Shown here: positions 11,516 through 24,717 of the stretch, one piece after another
Layout of the letters: every line of letters begins with the position of its first letter
Position numbering within the stretch: position 1 is the stretch's first letter
Made by a program: the position numbers and the translations under genes
DNA from: Osmia lignaria lignaria
Lineage: Eukaryota > Arthropoda > Insecta > Hymenoptera > Megachilidae
Assembly: GCF_051020975.1 (NCBI RefSeq)
Contig: NW_027478168.1
Coordinates: 6,572,001-6,636,000 of the forward strand
Reading direction: 5' to 3'
DNA: 64,000 nucleotides
Notes under the pieces: model-generated
Told to the model about the DNA's origin: nothing
The model's input: only the letters and a program-made list of their open reading frames with translations
Database searches by the model: none

Positions 11516-13125
11516 TGGCAGATTTATCTCAAGGGAAGGGGCCTGACGGACATATTTCGAGATATTTCTTCTTCTTGTTGTTCTTCTTCTGCACAGCTAA
11601 GCTGGAAGTGGCATTTGCAGCTCGCAATAGTGCATAGTTATCTCAAAGAAAGGGGCCACGGTGTTTCTGTATCTCTATTATGTTGGTGCGGTTTCGGAAC
11701 TTTTAAATATCTTGATATATCTCGAGAACTACGCATCTGATCAAAAAATATCATAGAACATAAAAAGTAGGAAACTTAATTCTCTACAAAAAAGGTCTCT
11801 TAACATTATGCCATAGCTCGCTTCGTTTCCGAGATATTTGCAGATTTATCTCAAGGGAAGGGGCCTGACGGACATATTTCGAGATATTTCTTCTTCTTGT
11901 TGTTCTTCTTCTGCACAGCTAAGCTGGAAGTGGCATTTGCAGCTCGCAATAGTGCAGAGTTATCTCAAAGAAAGCGGCCACGGTGTTTCTGTACCTCTAT
12001 TATGTTGGTGCAGCTTCGGAACTTTTAAATATCTTGATATATCTCGAGATCTACGCATCTGATCAAAAAATATCATAGAACATAAAAAGTAGGAAACTTA
12101 ATTCTCTACAAAAAAGGTCTCTTGACATTTTGCCATAGCTCGCTTCGTTTCCGAGATATTGGCAGATTTATCTCAAGGGAAGGGGCCTGACGGACATATT
12201 TCGAGATATTTCTTCTTCTTGTTGTTCTTCTTCTGCACAGCTAAGCTGGAAGTGGCATTTGCAGCTCGCAATAGTGCATAGTTATCTCAAAGAAAGGGGC
12301 CACGGTGTTTCTGTATCTCTATTATGTTGGTGCGGCTTCGGAACTTTTAAATATCTTGATATATCTCGAGAACTACGCATCTGATCAAAAAATATCATAG
12401 AACATAAAAAGTAGGAAACTTAATTCTCTACAAAAAAGGTCTCTTAACATTTTGCCATAGCTCGCTTCGTTTCCGAGATATTTGCAGATTTATCTCGAGG
12501 GAAGGGGCCTGACGGACATATTTCGAGATATTTCTTCTTCTTGTTGTTCTTCTTCTGCACAGCTATGCTGGAAGTGGCATTTGCGGCTCGCACTAGTGCA
12601 GAGTTATCTGAAAGAAAGGGGCCACGGTGTTTCTGTATCTCTATTATGTTGGTGCGGCTTCGGAACTTTTAAATATCTCGATATATCTCGAAAACTACGC
12701 TTCTGATCAAAAAATATCATAGAACATAAATTGTAGGAAACATAATTCTCTACAAAAAAGGTCTCTTAACATTTTGCCATAGCTCGTTTCGTTTCCGAGA
12801 TATTTGCAGATATATCTCAAGGGAAGGGGCCTGACGGACATATTTCGAGATATTTCTTCTTCTTGTTGTTCTTCTTCTGCACAGCTAAACTGGAAGTGGC
12901 GTTTCCAGCTCGCAATAGCGCAGAGTTATCGGAAAGAAAGGGGCCACGGTGTTGCTGAATCTCTATTATGTTGGTGCGGCTTCGGAACTTTTAAATATCT
13001 TGATATATCTCGAGAACTACGCATCTAATCAGAAAATATCATAGAACATAAAAAGTAGGAAACTTAATTCTCTACAAAAAAGGTCTCTTAACATTTTGCC
13101 ATAGCTCGCTTCGTTTCCGAGATAT
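10873..13125 (+). repeat. 7-monomer HOR, copy a (m34-m40)
   Basis: Order R-e, Q-e, Q-e, Q-d, Q-e, R-k, F-e. Markers are atacgacat with tctataagaaagg (m34), ttttcgaggt with gagatatctc (m35), cttgacatttt with gcggtttcgg (m36), aaagcggcc with gtgcagc (m37), ttggcag (m38), gctatgctgg (m39), and gttgctgaatc with gttatcgg (m40). It overlaps the end of the pentamer block. The words catctaatcagaaaat at the ends of m33 and m40 place the repeat edges near 10770 and 13024. Confidence 0.82.
10960..10969 (+). other. Same single-base deletion in m34
   Basis: This is the second occurrence of the ctggaatggc lesion, at the same monomer position as in m29. It is absent from m41 at 13126, which otherwise sits in the same HOR position and shares the atacgacat and tctataagaaagg markers. 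Confidence 0.92.
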
Positions 13126-15379
13126 TTGCAGATTTATCTCAAGGGAAGGGGCCTGACGGACATATTTCGAGATATTTCTTCTTCTTGTTGTTCTTCTTCT
13201 GCACAGCTAAGCTGGAAGTGGCATTTGCGGCTCGCCCTAGTGCAGAGTTATCTCAAAGAAAGGGGCCACGGTGTTTCTGGATCTCTATTATGTTGGTGCG
13301 GCTTCGGAACTTTTAAATATCTTGATATATCTCGAGAACTACGCATCTGATCAAAAAATATCATACGACATAAAAAGTAGGAAACTTAATTCTCTATAAG
13401 AAAGGTCTCTTAACATTTTGCCATAGCTCGCTTCGTTTTCGAGGTATTTGCAGATTTATCTCAAGGGAAGGGGCCTGACGGACATATTTCGAGATATCTA
13501 TTCTTCTTGTTGTTCTTCTTCTGCACAGCTAAGCTGGAAGTGGCATTTGCAGCTCGCAATAGTGCATAGTTATCTCAAAGAAAGGGGCCACGGTGTTTCT
13601 GTATCTCTATTATGTTGGTGCGGCTTCGGAACTTTTAAATATCTTGATATATCTCGAGAACTACGCATCTGATCAAAAAATATCATAGAACATAAAAAGT
13701 AGGAAACTTAATTCTCTACAAAAAAGGTCTCTTGACATTTTGCCATAGCTCGCTTCGTTTCCGAGATATTGGCAGATTTATCTCAAGGGAAGGGGCCTGA
13801 CGGACATATTTCGAGATATTTCTTCTTCTTGTTGTTCTTCTTCTGCACAGCTAAGCTGGAAGTGGCATTTGCAGCTCGCAATAGTGCATAGTTATCTCAA
13901 AGAAAGGGGCCACGGTGTTTCTGTATCTCTATTATGTTGGTGCGGTTTCGGAACTTTTAAATATCTCGATATATCTCGAAAACTACGCTTCTGATCAAAA
14001 AATATCATAGAACATAACTTGTAGCAGACATAATTCTCTACAAAAAAGGTCTCTTAACATTATGCCATAGCTCGCTTCGTTTCCGAGATATTTGCAGATT
14101 TATCTCAAGGGAAGGGGCCTGACGGACATATTTCGAGATATTTCTTCTTCTTGTTGTTCTTCTTCTGCACAGCTAAGCTGGAAGTGGCATTTGCAGCTCG
14201 CAATAGTGCAGAGTTATCTCAAAGAAAGCGGCCACGGTGTTTCTGTACCTCTATTATGTTGGTGCAGCTTCGGAACTTTTAAATATCTTGATATATCTCG
14301 AGATCTACGCATCTGATCAAAAAATATCATAGAACATAAAAAGTAGGAAACTTAATTCTCTACAAAAAAGGTCTCTTGACATTTTGCCATAGCTCGCTTC
14401 GTTTCCGAGATATTGGCAGATTTATCTCAAGGGAAGGGGCCTGACGGACATATTTCGAGATATTTCTTCTTCTTGTTGTTCTTCTTCTGCACAGCTAAGC
14501 TGGAAGTGGCATTTGCAGCTCGCAATAGTGCATAGTTATCTCAAAGAAAGGGGCCACGGTGTTTCTGTATCTCTATTATGTTGGTGCGGCTTCGGAACTT
14601 TTAAATATCTTGATATATCTCGAGAACTACGCATCTGATCAAAAAATATCATAGAACATAAAAAGTAGGAAACTTAATTCTCTACAAAAAAGGTCTCTTA
14701 ACATTTTGCCATAGCTCGCTTCGTTTCCGAGATATTTGCAGATTTATCTCGAGGGAAGGGGCCTGACGGACATATTTCGAGATATTTCTTCTTCTTGTTG
14801 TTCTTCTTCTGCACAGCTATGCTGGAAGTGGCATTTGCGGCTCGCACTAGTGCAGAGTTATCTGAAAGAAAGGGGCCACGGTGTTTCTGTATCTCTATTA
14901 TGTTGGTGCGGCTTCGGAACTTTTAAATATCTCGATATATCTCGAAAACTACGCTTCTGATCAAAAAATATCATAGAACATAAATTGTAGGAAACATAAT
15001 TCTCTACAAAAAAGGTCTCTTAACATTTTGCCATAGCTCGTTTCGTTTCCGAGATATTTGCAGATATATCTCAAGGGAAGGGGCCTGACGGACATATTTC
15101 GAGATATTTCTTCTTCTTGTTGTTCTTCTTCTGCACAGCTAAACTGGAAGTGGCGTTTCCAGCTCGCAATAGCGCAGAGTTATCGGAAAGAAAGGGGCCA
15201 CGGTGTTGCTGAATCTCTATTATGTTGGTGCGGCTTCGGAACTTTTAAATATCTTGATATATCTCGAGAACTACGCATCTGATCAAAAAATATCATAGAA
15301 CATAAAAAGTAGGAAACTTAATTCTCTACAAATAAAGTCTCTTAACATTTTGCCATAGCTCGCTTCGTTTCCGAGATAT
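13126..15379 (+). repeat. 7-monomer HOR, copy b (m41-m47, 2254 bp)
   Basis: m42-m47 repeat m35-m40 marker for marker at a shift of 2254 bp. m41 has the tail of m34 (atacgacat, tctataagaaagg), but its centre carries cgccctag and ctggatctc and lacks the m34 deletion, so it is a hybrid. m43 ends in a k-like form with aacttgtagcagac, a tail otherwise seen in m52, m63 and m66. Confidence 0.82.
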
Positions 15380-17633
15380 TTGCAGACATATCTCAAGGGA
15401 AGGGGCCTGACGGACATATTTCGAGATATTTCTTCTTCTTGTTGTTCTTCTTCTGCACAGCTAAGCTGGAAGTGGCATTTGCGGCTCGCACTAGTGCAGA
15501 GTTATCTCACAGAAAGGGGCCACGGTGTTTCTGTATCTCTATTATGTTGGTGCGACTTCGGAACTTTTAAATATCCTGATATATCTCGAGAAGTACGCAT
15601 CTGATCAAAAAATATCATAGAACATAGAAAGTAGGAAACTTAATTCTCTACAAAAAAGGTCTCTTAACATTTTGCCATAGCTCGCTTCGTTTCCGAGATA
15701 TTTGCAGATTTATCTCAAGGGAAGGGGCCTGACGGACATATTTCGAGATATTTCTTCTTCTTGTTGTTCTTCTTCTGCACAGCTAAGCTGGAAGTGGCAT
15801 TTGCGGCTCGCCCTAGTGCAGAGTTATCTCAAAGAAAGGGGCCACGGTGTTTCTGGATCTCTATTATGTTGGTGCGGCTTCGGAACTTTTAAATATCTCG
15901 ATATATCTCGAAAACTACGCTTCTGATCAAAAAATATCATAGAACATAAATTGTAGGAAACATAATTCTCTACAAAAAAGGTCTCTTAACATTTTGCCAT
16001 AGCTCGTTTCGTTTCCGAGATATTTGCAGATATATCTCAAGGGAAGGGGCCTGACGGACATATTTCGAGATATTTCTTCTTCTTGTTGTTCTTCTTCTGC
16101 ACAGCTAAACTGGAAGTGGCATTTCCAGCTCGCAATAGTGCAGAGTTATCTCAAAGAATGGGGCCACGGTGTTTCTGTATCTCTATTATGTTGGTGCGGC
16201 TTCGGAACTTTTAAATATCTTGATATATCTCGAGAACTACGCATCTGATCAAAAAATATCATAGAACATAAAAAGTACGAAACATAATTCTCTACAAAAA
16301 AGGTCTCTTAACATTTTGCCATAGCTCGTTTCGTTTCCGAGATATTTGCAGATATATCTCAAGGGAAGAGGCCTGACGGACATATTTCGAGATATTTCAT
16401 CTTCTTGTTGTTCTTCTTCTGCACAGCTAAACTGGAAGTGGCGTTTCCAGCTCGCAATAGCGCAGAGTTATCTGAAAGAAAGGGGCCACGGTGTTGCTGT
16501 ATCTCTATTATGTTGGTACGGCTTCGGAACTTTTAAATATCTTGATATATCTCGAGAACTACGCATCTGATCAAAAAATATCATAGAACATAAAAACTAG
16601 GAAACTTAATTCTCTACAAAAAAGGTCTCTTAACATTTTGCCATAGCTCGCTTCGTTTCCGAGATATTTGCAGATTTATCTCGAGGGAAGGGGCCTGACG
16701 GACATATTTCGAGATATTTCTTCTTCTTGTTGTTCTTCTTCTGCACAGCTAAGCTGGAAGTGGCTTTTGCGGCTCGCACTAGTGCAGAGTTATCTCAAAG
16801 AAAGGGGCCACGGTGTTTCTGTATCTCTATTATGTTGGTGCGGCTTCGGAACTTTTAAATATCTCGATATATCTCGAAAACTACGCTTCTGATCAAAAAA
16901 TATCATAGAACATAACTTGTAGCAGACATAATTCTCTACAAAAAAGGTCTCTTAACATTTTGCCATAGCTCGCTTCGTTTCCCAGATATTTGCAGATATA
17001 TCTCAAGGGAAGGGGCCTGACGGACATATTTCGAGATATTTCTTCTTCTTGTTGTTCTTCTTCTGCACAGCTAAACTGGAAGTGGCATTTCCAGCTCGCA
17101 ATAGTGCAGAGTTATCTCAAAGAATGGGGCCACGGTGTTTCTGTATCTCTATTATGTTGGTGCGGCTTCGGAACTTTTAAATATCTTGATATATCTCGAG
17201 AACTACGCATCTGATCAAAAAATATCATAGAACATAAAAAGTAGGAAACTTAATTCTCTACAAAAAAGGTCTCTTGACATTTTGCCATAGCTCGCTTCGT
17301 TTCCGAGATATTGGCAGATTTATCTCAAGGGAAGGGGCCTGACGGACATATTTCGAGATATTTCTTCTTCTTGTTGTTCTTCTTCTGCACAGCTAAGCTG
17401 GAAGTGGCATTTGCAGCTCGCAATAGTGCATAGTTATCTCAAAGAAAGGGGCCACGGTGTTTCTGTATCTCTATTATGTTGGTGCGGTTTCGGAACTTTT
17501 AAATATCTTGATATATCTCGAGAACTACGCATCTGATCAAAAAATATCATAGAACATAAAAAGTAGGAAACTTAATTCTCTACAAAAAAGGTCTGTTAAC
17601 ATTATGCCATAGCTCGCTTCGTTTCCGAGATAT
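14092..17633 (+). repeat. 11-monomer HOR, copy a (m44-m54, 3542 bp)
   Basis: Order Q-d, Q-e, R-k, F-e, R-e, R-k, F-e, F-e, R-k, F-e, Q-e. Markers are gctatgctgg (m46), gttgctgaatc (m47), gcagacata with tgcgacttcgg (m48), cgccctag (m49), aaagaatgggg (m50), ggaagaggcc with ttggtacgg (m51), gtggcttttgc (m52), aaagaatgggg (m53) and ttggcag with gcggtttcgg (m54). The run recurs 3542 bp downstream. Confidence 0.9.
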
Positions 17634-20600
17634 TTGCAGATTTATCTCAAGGGAAGGGGCCTGACGGACATATTTCGAGATATTTCTTCTTCTTGTTGTT
17701 CTTCTTCTGCACAGCTAAGCTGGAAGTGGCATTTGCAGCTCGCAATAGTGCAGAGTTATCTCAAAGAAAGCGGCCACGGTGTTTCTGTACCTCTATTATG
17801 TTGGTGCAGCTTCGGAACTTTTAAATATCTTGATATATCTCGAGATCTACGCATCTGATCAAAAAATATCATAGAACATAAAAAGTAGGAAACTTAATTC
17901 TCTACAAAAAAGGTCTCTTGACATTTTGCCATAGCTCGCTTCGTTTCCGAGATATTGGCAGATTTATCTCAAGGGAAGGGGCCTGACGGACATATTTCGA
18001 GATATTTCTTCTTCTTGTTGTTCTTCTTCTGCACAGCTAAGCTGGAAGTGGCATTTGCAGCTCGCAATAGTGCATAGTTATCTCAAAGAAAGTGGCCACG
18101 GTGTTTCTGTATCTCTATTATGTTGGTGCGGCTTCGGAACTTTTAAATATCTTGATATATCTCGAGAACTACGCATCTGATCAAAAAATATCATAGAACA
18201 TAAAAAGTAGGAAACTTAATTCTCTACAAAAAAGGTCTCTTAACATTTTGCCATAGCTCGCTTCGTTTCCGAGATATTTGCAGATTTATCTCGAGGGAAG
18301 GGGCCTGACGGACATATTTCGAGATATTTCTTCTTCTTGTTGTTCTTCTTCTGCACAGCTATGCTGGAAGTGGCATTTGCGGCTCGCACTAGTGCAGAGT
18401 TATCTGAAAGAAAGGGGCCACGGTGTTTCTGTATCTCTATTATGTTGGTGCGGCTTCGGAACTTTTAAATATCTCGATATATCTCGAAAACTACGCTTCT
18501 GATCAAAAAATATCATAGAACATAAATTGTAGGAAACATAATTCTCTACAAAAAAGGTCTCTTAACATTTTGCCATAGCTCGTTTCGTTTCCGAGATATT
18601 TGCAGATATATCTCAAGGGAAGGGGCCTGACGGACATATTTCGAGATATTTCTTCTTCTTGTTGTTCTTCTTCTGCACAGCTAAACTGGAAGTGGCGTTT
18701 CCAGCTCGCAATAGCGCAGAGTTATCGGAAAGAAAGGGGCCACGGTGTTGCTGAATCTCTATTATGTTGGTGCGGCTTCGGAACTTTTAAATATCTTGAT
18801 ATATCTCGAGAACTACGCATCTGATCAAAAAATATCATAGAACATAAAAAGTAGGAAACTTAATTCTCTACAAATAAAGTCTCTTAACATTTTGCCATAG
18901 CTCGCTTCGTTTCCGAGATATTTGCAGACATATCTCAAGGGAAGGGGCCTGACGGACATATTTCGAGATATTTCTTCTTCTTGTTGTTCTTCTTCTGCAC
19001 AGCTAAGCTGGAAGTGGCATTTGCGGCTCGCACTAGTGCAGAGTTATCTCACAGAAAGGGGCCACGGTGTTTCTGTATCTCTATTATGTTGGTGCGACTT
19101 CGGAACTTTTAAATATCCTGATATATCTCGAGAAGTACGCATCTGATCAAAAAATATCATAGAACATAGAAAGTAGGAAACTTAATTCTCTACAAAAAAG
19201 GTCTCTTAACATTTTGCCATAGCTCGCTTCGTTTCCGAGATATTTGCAGATTTATCTCAAGGGAAGGGGCCTGACGGACATATTTCGAGATATTTCTTCT
19301 TCTTGTTGTTCTTCTTCTGCACAGCTAAGCTGGAAGTGGCATTTGCGGCTCGCCCTAGTGCAGAGTTATCTCAAAGAAAGGGGCCACGGTGTTTCTGGAT
19401 CTCTATTATGTTGGTGCGGCTTCGGAACTTTTAAATATCTCGATATATCTCGAAAACTACGCTTCTGATCAAAAAATATCATAGAACATAAATTGTAGGA
19501 AACATAATTCTCTACAAAAAAGGTCTCTTAACATTTTGCTATAGCTCGTTTCGTTTCCGAGATATTTGCAGATATATCTCAAGGGAAGGGGCCTGACGGA
19601 CATATTTCGAGATATTTCTTCTTCTTGTTGTTCTTCTTCTGCACAGCTAAACTGGAAGTGGCATTTCCAGCTCGCAATAGTGCAGAGTTATCTCAAAGAA
19701 TGGGGCCACGGTGTTTCTGTATCTCTATTATGTTGGTGCGGCTTCGGAACTTTTAAATATCTTGATATATCTCGAGAACTACGCATCTGATCAAAAAATA
19801 TCATAGAACATAAAAAGTACGAAACATAATTCTCTACAAAAAAGGTCTCTTAACATTTTGCCATAGCTCGTTTCGTTTCCGAGATATTTGCAGATATATC
19901 TCAAGGGAAGAGGCCTGACGGACATATTTCGAGATATTTCATCTTCTTGTTGTTCTTCTTCTGCACAGCTAAACTGGAAGTGTCGTTTCCAGCTCGCAAT
20001 AGCGCAGAGTTATCTGAAAGAAAGGGGCCACGGTGTTGCTGTATCTCTATTATGTTGGTACGGCTTCGGAACTTTTAAATATCTTGATATATCTCGAGAA
20101 CTACGCATCTGATCAAAAAATATCATAGAACATAAAAACTAGGAAACTTAATTCTCTACAAAAAAGGTCTCTTAACATTTTGCCATAGCTCGCTTCGTTT
20201 CCGAGATATTTGCAGATTTATCTCGAGGGAAGGGGCCTGACGGACATATTTCGAGATATTTCTTCTTCTTGTTGTTCTTCTTCTGCACAGCTAAGCTGGA
20301 AGTGGCTTTTGCGGCTCGCACTAGTGCAGAGTTATCTCAAAGAAAGGGGCCACGGTGTTTCTGTATCTCTATTATGTTGGTGCGGCTTCGGAACTTTTAA
20401 ATATCTCGATATATCTCGAAAACTACGCTTCTGATCAAAAAATATCATAGAACATAACTTGTAGCAGACATAATTCTCTACAAAAAAGGTCTCTTAACAT
20501 TTTGCCATAGCTCGCTTCGTTTCCGAGATATTTGCAGATATATCTCAAGGGAAGGGGCCTGACGGACATATTTCGAGATATTTCTTCTTCTTGTTGTTCT

Positions 20601-20853
20601 TCTTCTGCACAGCTAAACTGGAAGTGGCATTTCCAGCTCGCAATAGTGCAGAGTTATCTCAAAGAATGGGGCCACGGTGTTTCTGTATCTCTATTATGTT
20701 GGTGCGGCTTCGGAACTTTTAAATATCTTGATATATCTCGAGAACTACGCATCTGATCAAAAAATATCATAGAACATAAAAAGTAGGAAACATAATTCTC
20801 TACAAAAAAGGTCTCTTAACATTTTGCCATAGCTCGTTTCGTTTCCGAGATAT
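17634..20853 (+). repeat. 11-monomer HOR, copy b, ten monomers (m55-m64)
   Basis: m55-m64 match m44-m53 with about four single-base differences noticed by eye, for example aaagtggcc at about 18092, ttgctatagc at 19536 and gaagtgtcg at 19977. The 11th unit (m54 type, ttggcag) does not follow. Instead m65 restarts with an m51/m62-type monomer. Confidence 0.9.
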
Positions 20854-21819
20854 TTGCAGATATATCTCAAGGGAAGAGGCCTGACGGACATATTTCGAGA
20901 TATTTCATCTTCTTGTTGTTCTTCTTCTGCACAGCTAAACTGGAAGTGGCGTTTCCAGCTCGCAATAGCGCAGAGTTATCTGAAAGAAAGGGGCCACGGT
21001 GTTGCTGTATCTCTATTATGTTGGTACGGCTTCGGAACTTTTAAATATCTTGATATATCTCGAGAACTACGCATCTGATCAAAAAATATCATAGAACATA
21101 AAAACTAGGAAACTTAATTCTCTACAAAAAAGGTCTCTTAACATTTTGCCATAGCTCGCTTCGTTTCCGAGATATTTGCAGATTTATCTCGAGGGAAGGG
21201 GCCTGACGGACATATTTCGAGATATTTCTTCTTCTTGTTGTTCTTCTTCTGCACAGCTAAGCTGGAAGTGGCTTTTGCGGCTCGCACTAGTGCAGAGTTA
21301 TCTCAAAGAAAGGGGCCACGGTGTTTCTGTATCTCTATTATGTTGGTGCGGCTTCGGAACTTTTAAATATCTCGATATATCTCGAAAACTACGCTTCTGA
21401 TCAAAAAATATCATAGAACATAACTTGTAGCAGACATAATTCTCTACAAAAAAGGTCTCTTAACATTTTGCCATAGCTCGCTTCGTTTCCGAGATATTTG
21501 CAGATATATCTCAAGGGAAGGGGCCTGACGGACATATTTCGAGATATTTCTTCTTCTTGTTGTTCTTCTTCTGCACAGCTAAACTGGAAGCGGCATTTCC
21601 AGCTCGCAATAGTGCAGAGTTATCTCAAAGAAAGGGGCCACGGTGTTTCTGTATCTCTATTATGTTGGTGCGGCTTCGGAACTTTTAAATATCTTGATAT
21701 ATCTCGAGAACTACGCATCTGATCAAAAAATATCATAGAACATAAAAAGTAGGAAACTTAATTCTCTACAAAAAAGGTCTCTTAACATTTTGCCATAGCT
21801 CGCTTCGTTTCCGAGATAT
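19888..21819 (+). repeat. Trimer HOR, two tandem copies (966 bp; m62-m64, m65-m67)
   Basis: Order F-e (ggaagaggcc, ttggtacgg), R-k (gtggcttttgc, aacttgtagcagac), F-e. Copies lie at 19888-20853 and 20854-21819, and the parental trimer at 16346-17311. The last unit, m67, has ctggaagcggc and aaagaaagg instead of aaagaatgg, so the second copy diverges at its end. Confidence 0.88.
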
Positions 21820-22785
21820 TTGCAGATTTATCTCAAGGGAAGGGGCCTGACGGACATATTTCGAGGTATTTCTTCTTCTTGTTGTTCTTCTTCTGCACAG
21901 CTAAGCTGGACGTGGCATTTCTGGCTCGCACTAGTGCAGAGTTATCTCAAAGAAAGGGGCCACGGTGTTTCTGCATCTCTATTATGTTGGTGCGGCTTCG
22001 GAACTTTTAAATATCTTGATATATCTCGAGAACTACGCATCTGATCAAAAAATATCATAGAACATAAAAAGTAGGAAACTTAATTCTCTACAAATAAGGT
22101 CTCTTAACATTTTGCCATAGCTCACTTCGTTTCCGAGATATTTGCAGATTTATCTCAAGGGAAGGGGCCTGACGGACATATTTCGAGATATTTCTTCTTC
22201 TCGTTGTTCTTCTTCTGCACAGCTAAGCTGGAAGTGGCATTTGCGGCCCGCACTAGTGCAGAGTTATCTCAAAGAAAGGGGCCACGGTGTTTCTGTATCT
22301 CTATTATGTTGGTGCGGCTTCGGAACTTTTAAATATCTCGATATATCTCGAAAACTACGCTTCTGATCAAAAAATATCATAGAACATAACTTGTAGGAGA
22401 CATAATTCTCTACAAAAAAGGTCTCTTAACATTTTGCCATAGCTCGCTTCGTTTCCGAGATATTTGCAGATATATCTCAAGGGAAGGGGCCTGACGGACA
22501 TATTTCGAGATATTTCTTCTTCTTGTTGTTCTTCTTCTGCACAGCTAAGCTGGAAGTGGCATTTGCAGCTCGCAATAGTGCAGAGTTATCTCAATGAAAG
22601 GGGCCACGGTGTTTCTGTATCTCTATTATGCTGGTGCAGCTTCGGAACTTTTAAATATCTTGATATATCTCGAGAACAACGCATCTGATCAAAAAATATC
22701 ATAGAACATAAAAAGTAGAAAACTTAATTCTCTACAAAAAAGGTCTCTTAACATTTTGCCATAGCTCGCTTCGTTTCCGAGATAT
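21820..22785 (+). repeat. Three-monomer segment m68-m70, duplicated at 28904
   Basis: Markers in order are ctggacgtggc with atttctggctc and ttctgcatc (m68), ttcttctcgttg with gcggcccgc (m69), and gaacaacgc (m70). The same order recurs at 28904-29869. The downstream copy differs at several bases, including gctcacgtcg in place of gctcacttcg and a different m70-type tail. Confidence 0.88.
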
Positions 22786-23751
22786 ATGCAGATTTATCTC
22801 AAGGGAAGGGGCCTGACGGACATATTTCGAGATATTTCTTCTTCTTGTTGTTCTTCTTCTGCACAGCTTAGCTGGAAGTGGCATTTGCAGCTCGCAATAG
22901 TGCAGAGTTATCTCAAAGAAAGGGGCCACGGTGTTTCTGTATCTCTATTATGTTGGTGCGGCTTCGGAACTTTCAAATATCTCGATATATCTCGAAAACT
23001 ACGCTTCTGATCAAAAAATATCATAGAACATAACTTGTAGGAGACATAATTCTCTACAAAAAAGGTCTCTTAACATTTTGCCATAGCTCGCTTCGTTTCC
23101 GAGATATTTGCAGATATATCTCAAGGGAAGGGGCCTGACGGACATATTTCGAGATATTTCTTCTTCTTGTTGTTCTTCTTCTGCACAGCTAAACTGGAAG
23201 TGGCATTTCCAGCTCGCAATAGAGCAGAGTTATCTGAAAGGAAGGGGCCACAGTGTTTCTGTATCTCTATTATGTTGGTGCGGCTTCGGAACTTTTAAAT
23301 ATCTTGATATATCTCGAGAACTACGCATCTGATCAAAAAATATCATAGAACATAAAAAGTAGGAAACTTAATTCTCTACAAAAAAGGTCTCTTAACATTT
23401 TGCCATAGCTCGCTTCGTTTCCGAGATATTTGCAGATTTATCTCAAGGGAAGGGGCCTGACGGACATATTTCGAGATATTTCTTCTTCTTCTTGTTCTTC
23501 TTCTGCACAGCTAAGCTGGAAGTGGCATTTGCGGCTCGCACTAGTGCAGAGTTATCTCAAAGAAAGGGGCCACGGTGTTTCTGTATCTCTATTATGTTGG
23601 TGCGGCTTCGGAACTTTTAAATATCTTGATATATCTCGAGAACTACGCATCTGATCAAAAAATATCATAGAACATAAAAAGTACGACACATAATTCTCTA
23701 CAAAAAAGGTCTCTTAACATTTTGCCATAGCTCGTTTCGTTTCCGAGATAT

Positions 23752-24717
23752 TTGCAGATATATCTCAAGGGAAGGGGCCTGACGGACATATTTCGAGATA
23801 TTTCTTCTTCTTGTTGTTCTTCTTCTGCACAGCTAAGCTGGAAGTGGCATTTGCGGCTCGCACTAGTGCAGAGTTATCTCAAAGAAAGGGGCCACGGTGT
23901 TTCTGGATCTCTATTATGTTGGTGCGGCTTCGGAACTTTTAAATATCTCGATATATCTCGAAAACTACGCTTCTGATCAAAAAATATCATAGAACATAAA
24001 TTGTAGGAAACATAATTCTCTACAAAAAAGGTCTCTTATCATTTTGCCATAGCTCGTTTCGTTTCCGAGATATTTGCAGATATATCTCAAGGGAAGGGGC
24101 CTGACGGACATATTTCGAGATATTTCTTCTTCTTGTTGTTCTTCTTCTGCACAGCTAAACTGGGAGTGGCATTTCCAGCTCGCAATAGTGCAGAGTTATC
24201 TCAAAGAAAGGGGCCACGGTGTTTCTGTATCTCTATTATGTTGGTGCGGCTTCGGAACTTTTAAATATCTTGATATATCTCGAGAACTACGCATCTGATC
24301 AAAAAATATCATAGAACATAAAAAGTACGAAACTTAATTCTCTACAACAAAGGTCTCTTAACATTTTGCCATAGCTCGCTTCGTTTCGGAGATATTTGGA
24401 GATTTATCTCAAGGGAAGGGGCCTGACGGACATATTTCGAGATATTTCTTCTTCTTGTTGTTCTTCCTCTGCACAGCTAAGCTGGAAGTGGCATTTGCAG
24501 CTCGCAATAGTGCAGAGTTATCTCAAAGAAAGGGTCCACGGTGTTTCTGTATCTCTATTATGTTGGTGCGGCTTCAGAACTTTTAAATATCTTGGTATAT
24601 CTCGAGAACTACGCATATGATCAAAAAATATCATAGAACATAAAAAGTAGGAAACTTAATTCTCTACAAAAAAGGTCTCTTAACATTTTGCCATAGCTCG
24701 CTTCGTTTCTGAGATAT
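23752..24717 (+). repeat. Three-monomer segment m74-m76, duplicated at 26972
   Basis: Markers are gtacgacacat just upstream, ctggatctc (m74), aaactgggagtgg (m75), and ttcggagatatttgg with cttcagaac, cttggtatatc and catatgatc (m76). All recur at 26972-27937, a shift of ten monomers. A third copy of the m76-type unit stands at 29870. Confidence 0.9.

Noticed and set aside
15334..15345. AATAAA in caaataaagtctc tails as polyadenylation signals (m47, m58, m100, m113, m117, m122, m194, m198).
   Set aside because: It is a point variant of caaaaaaggtctc in the A-rich tail, with no gene upstream to end.
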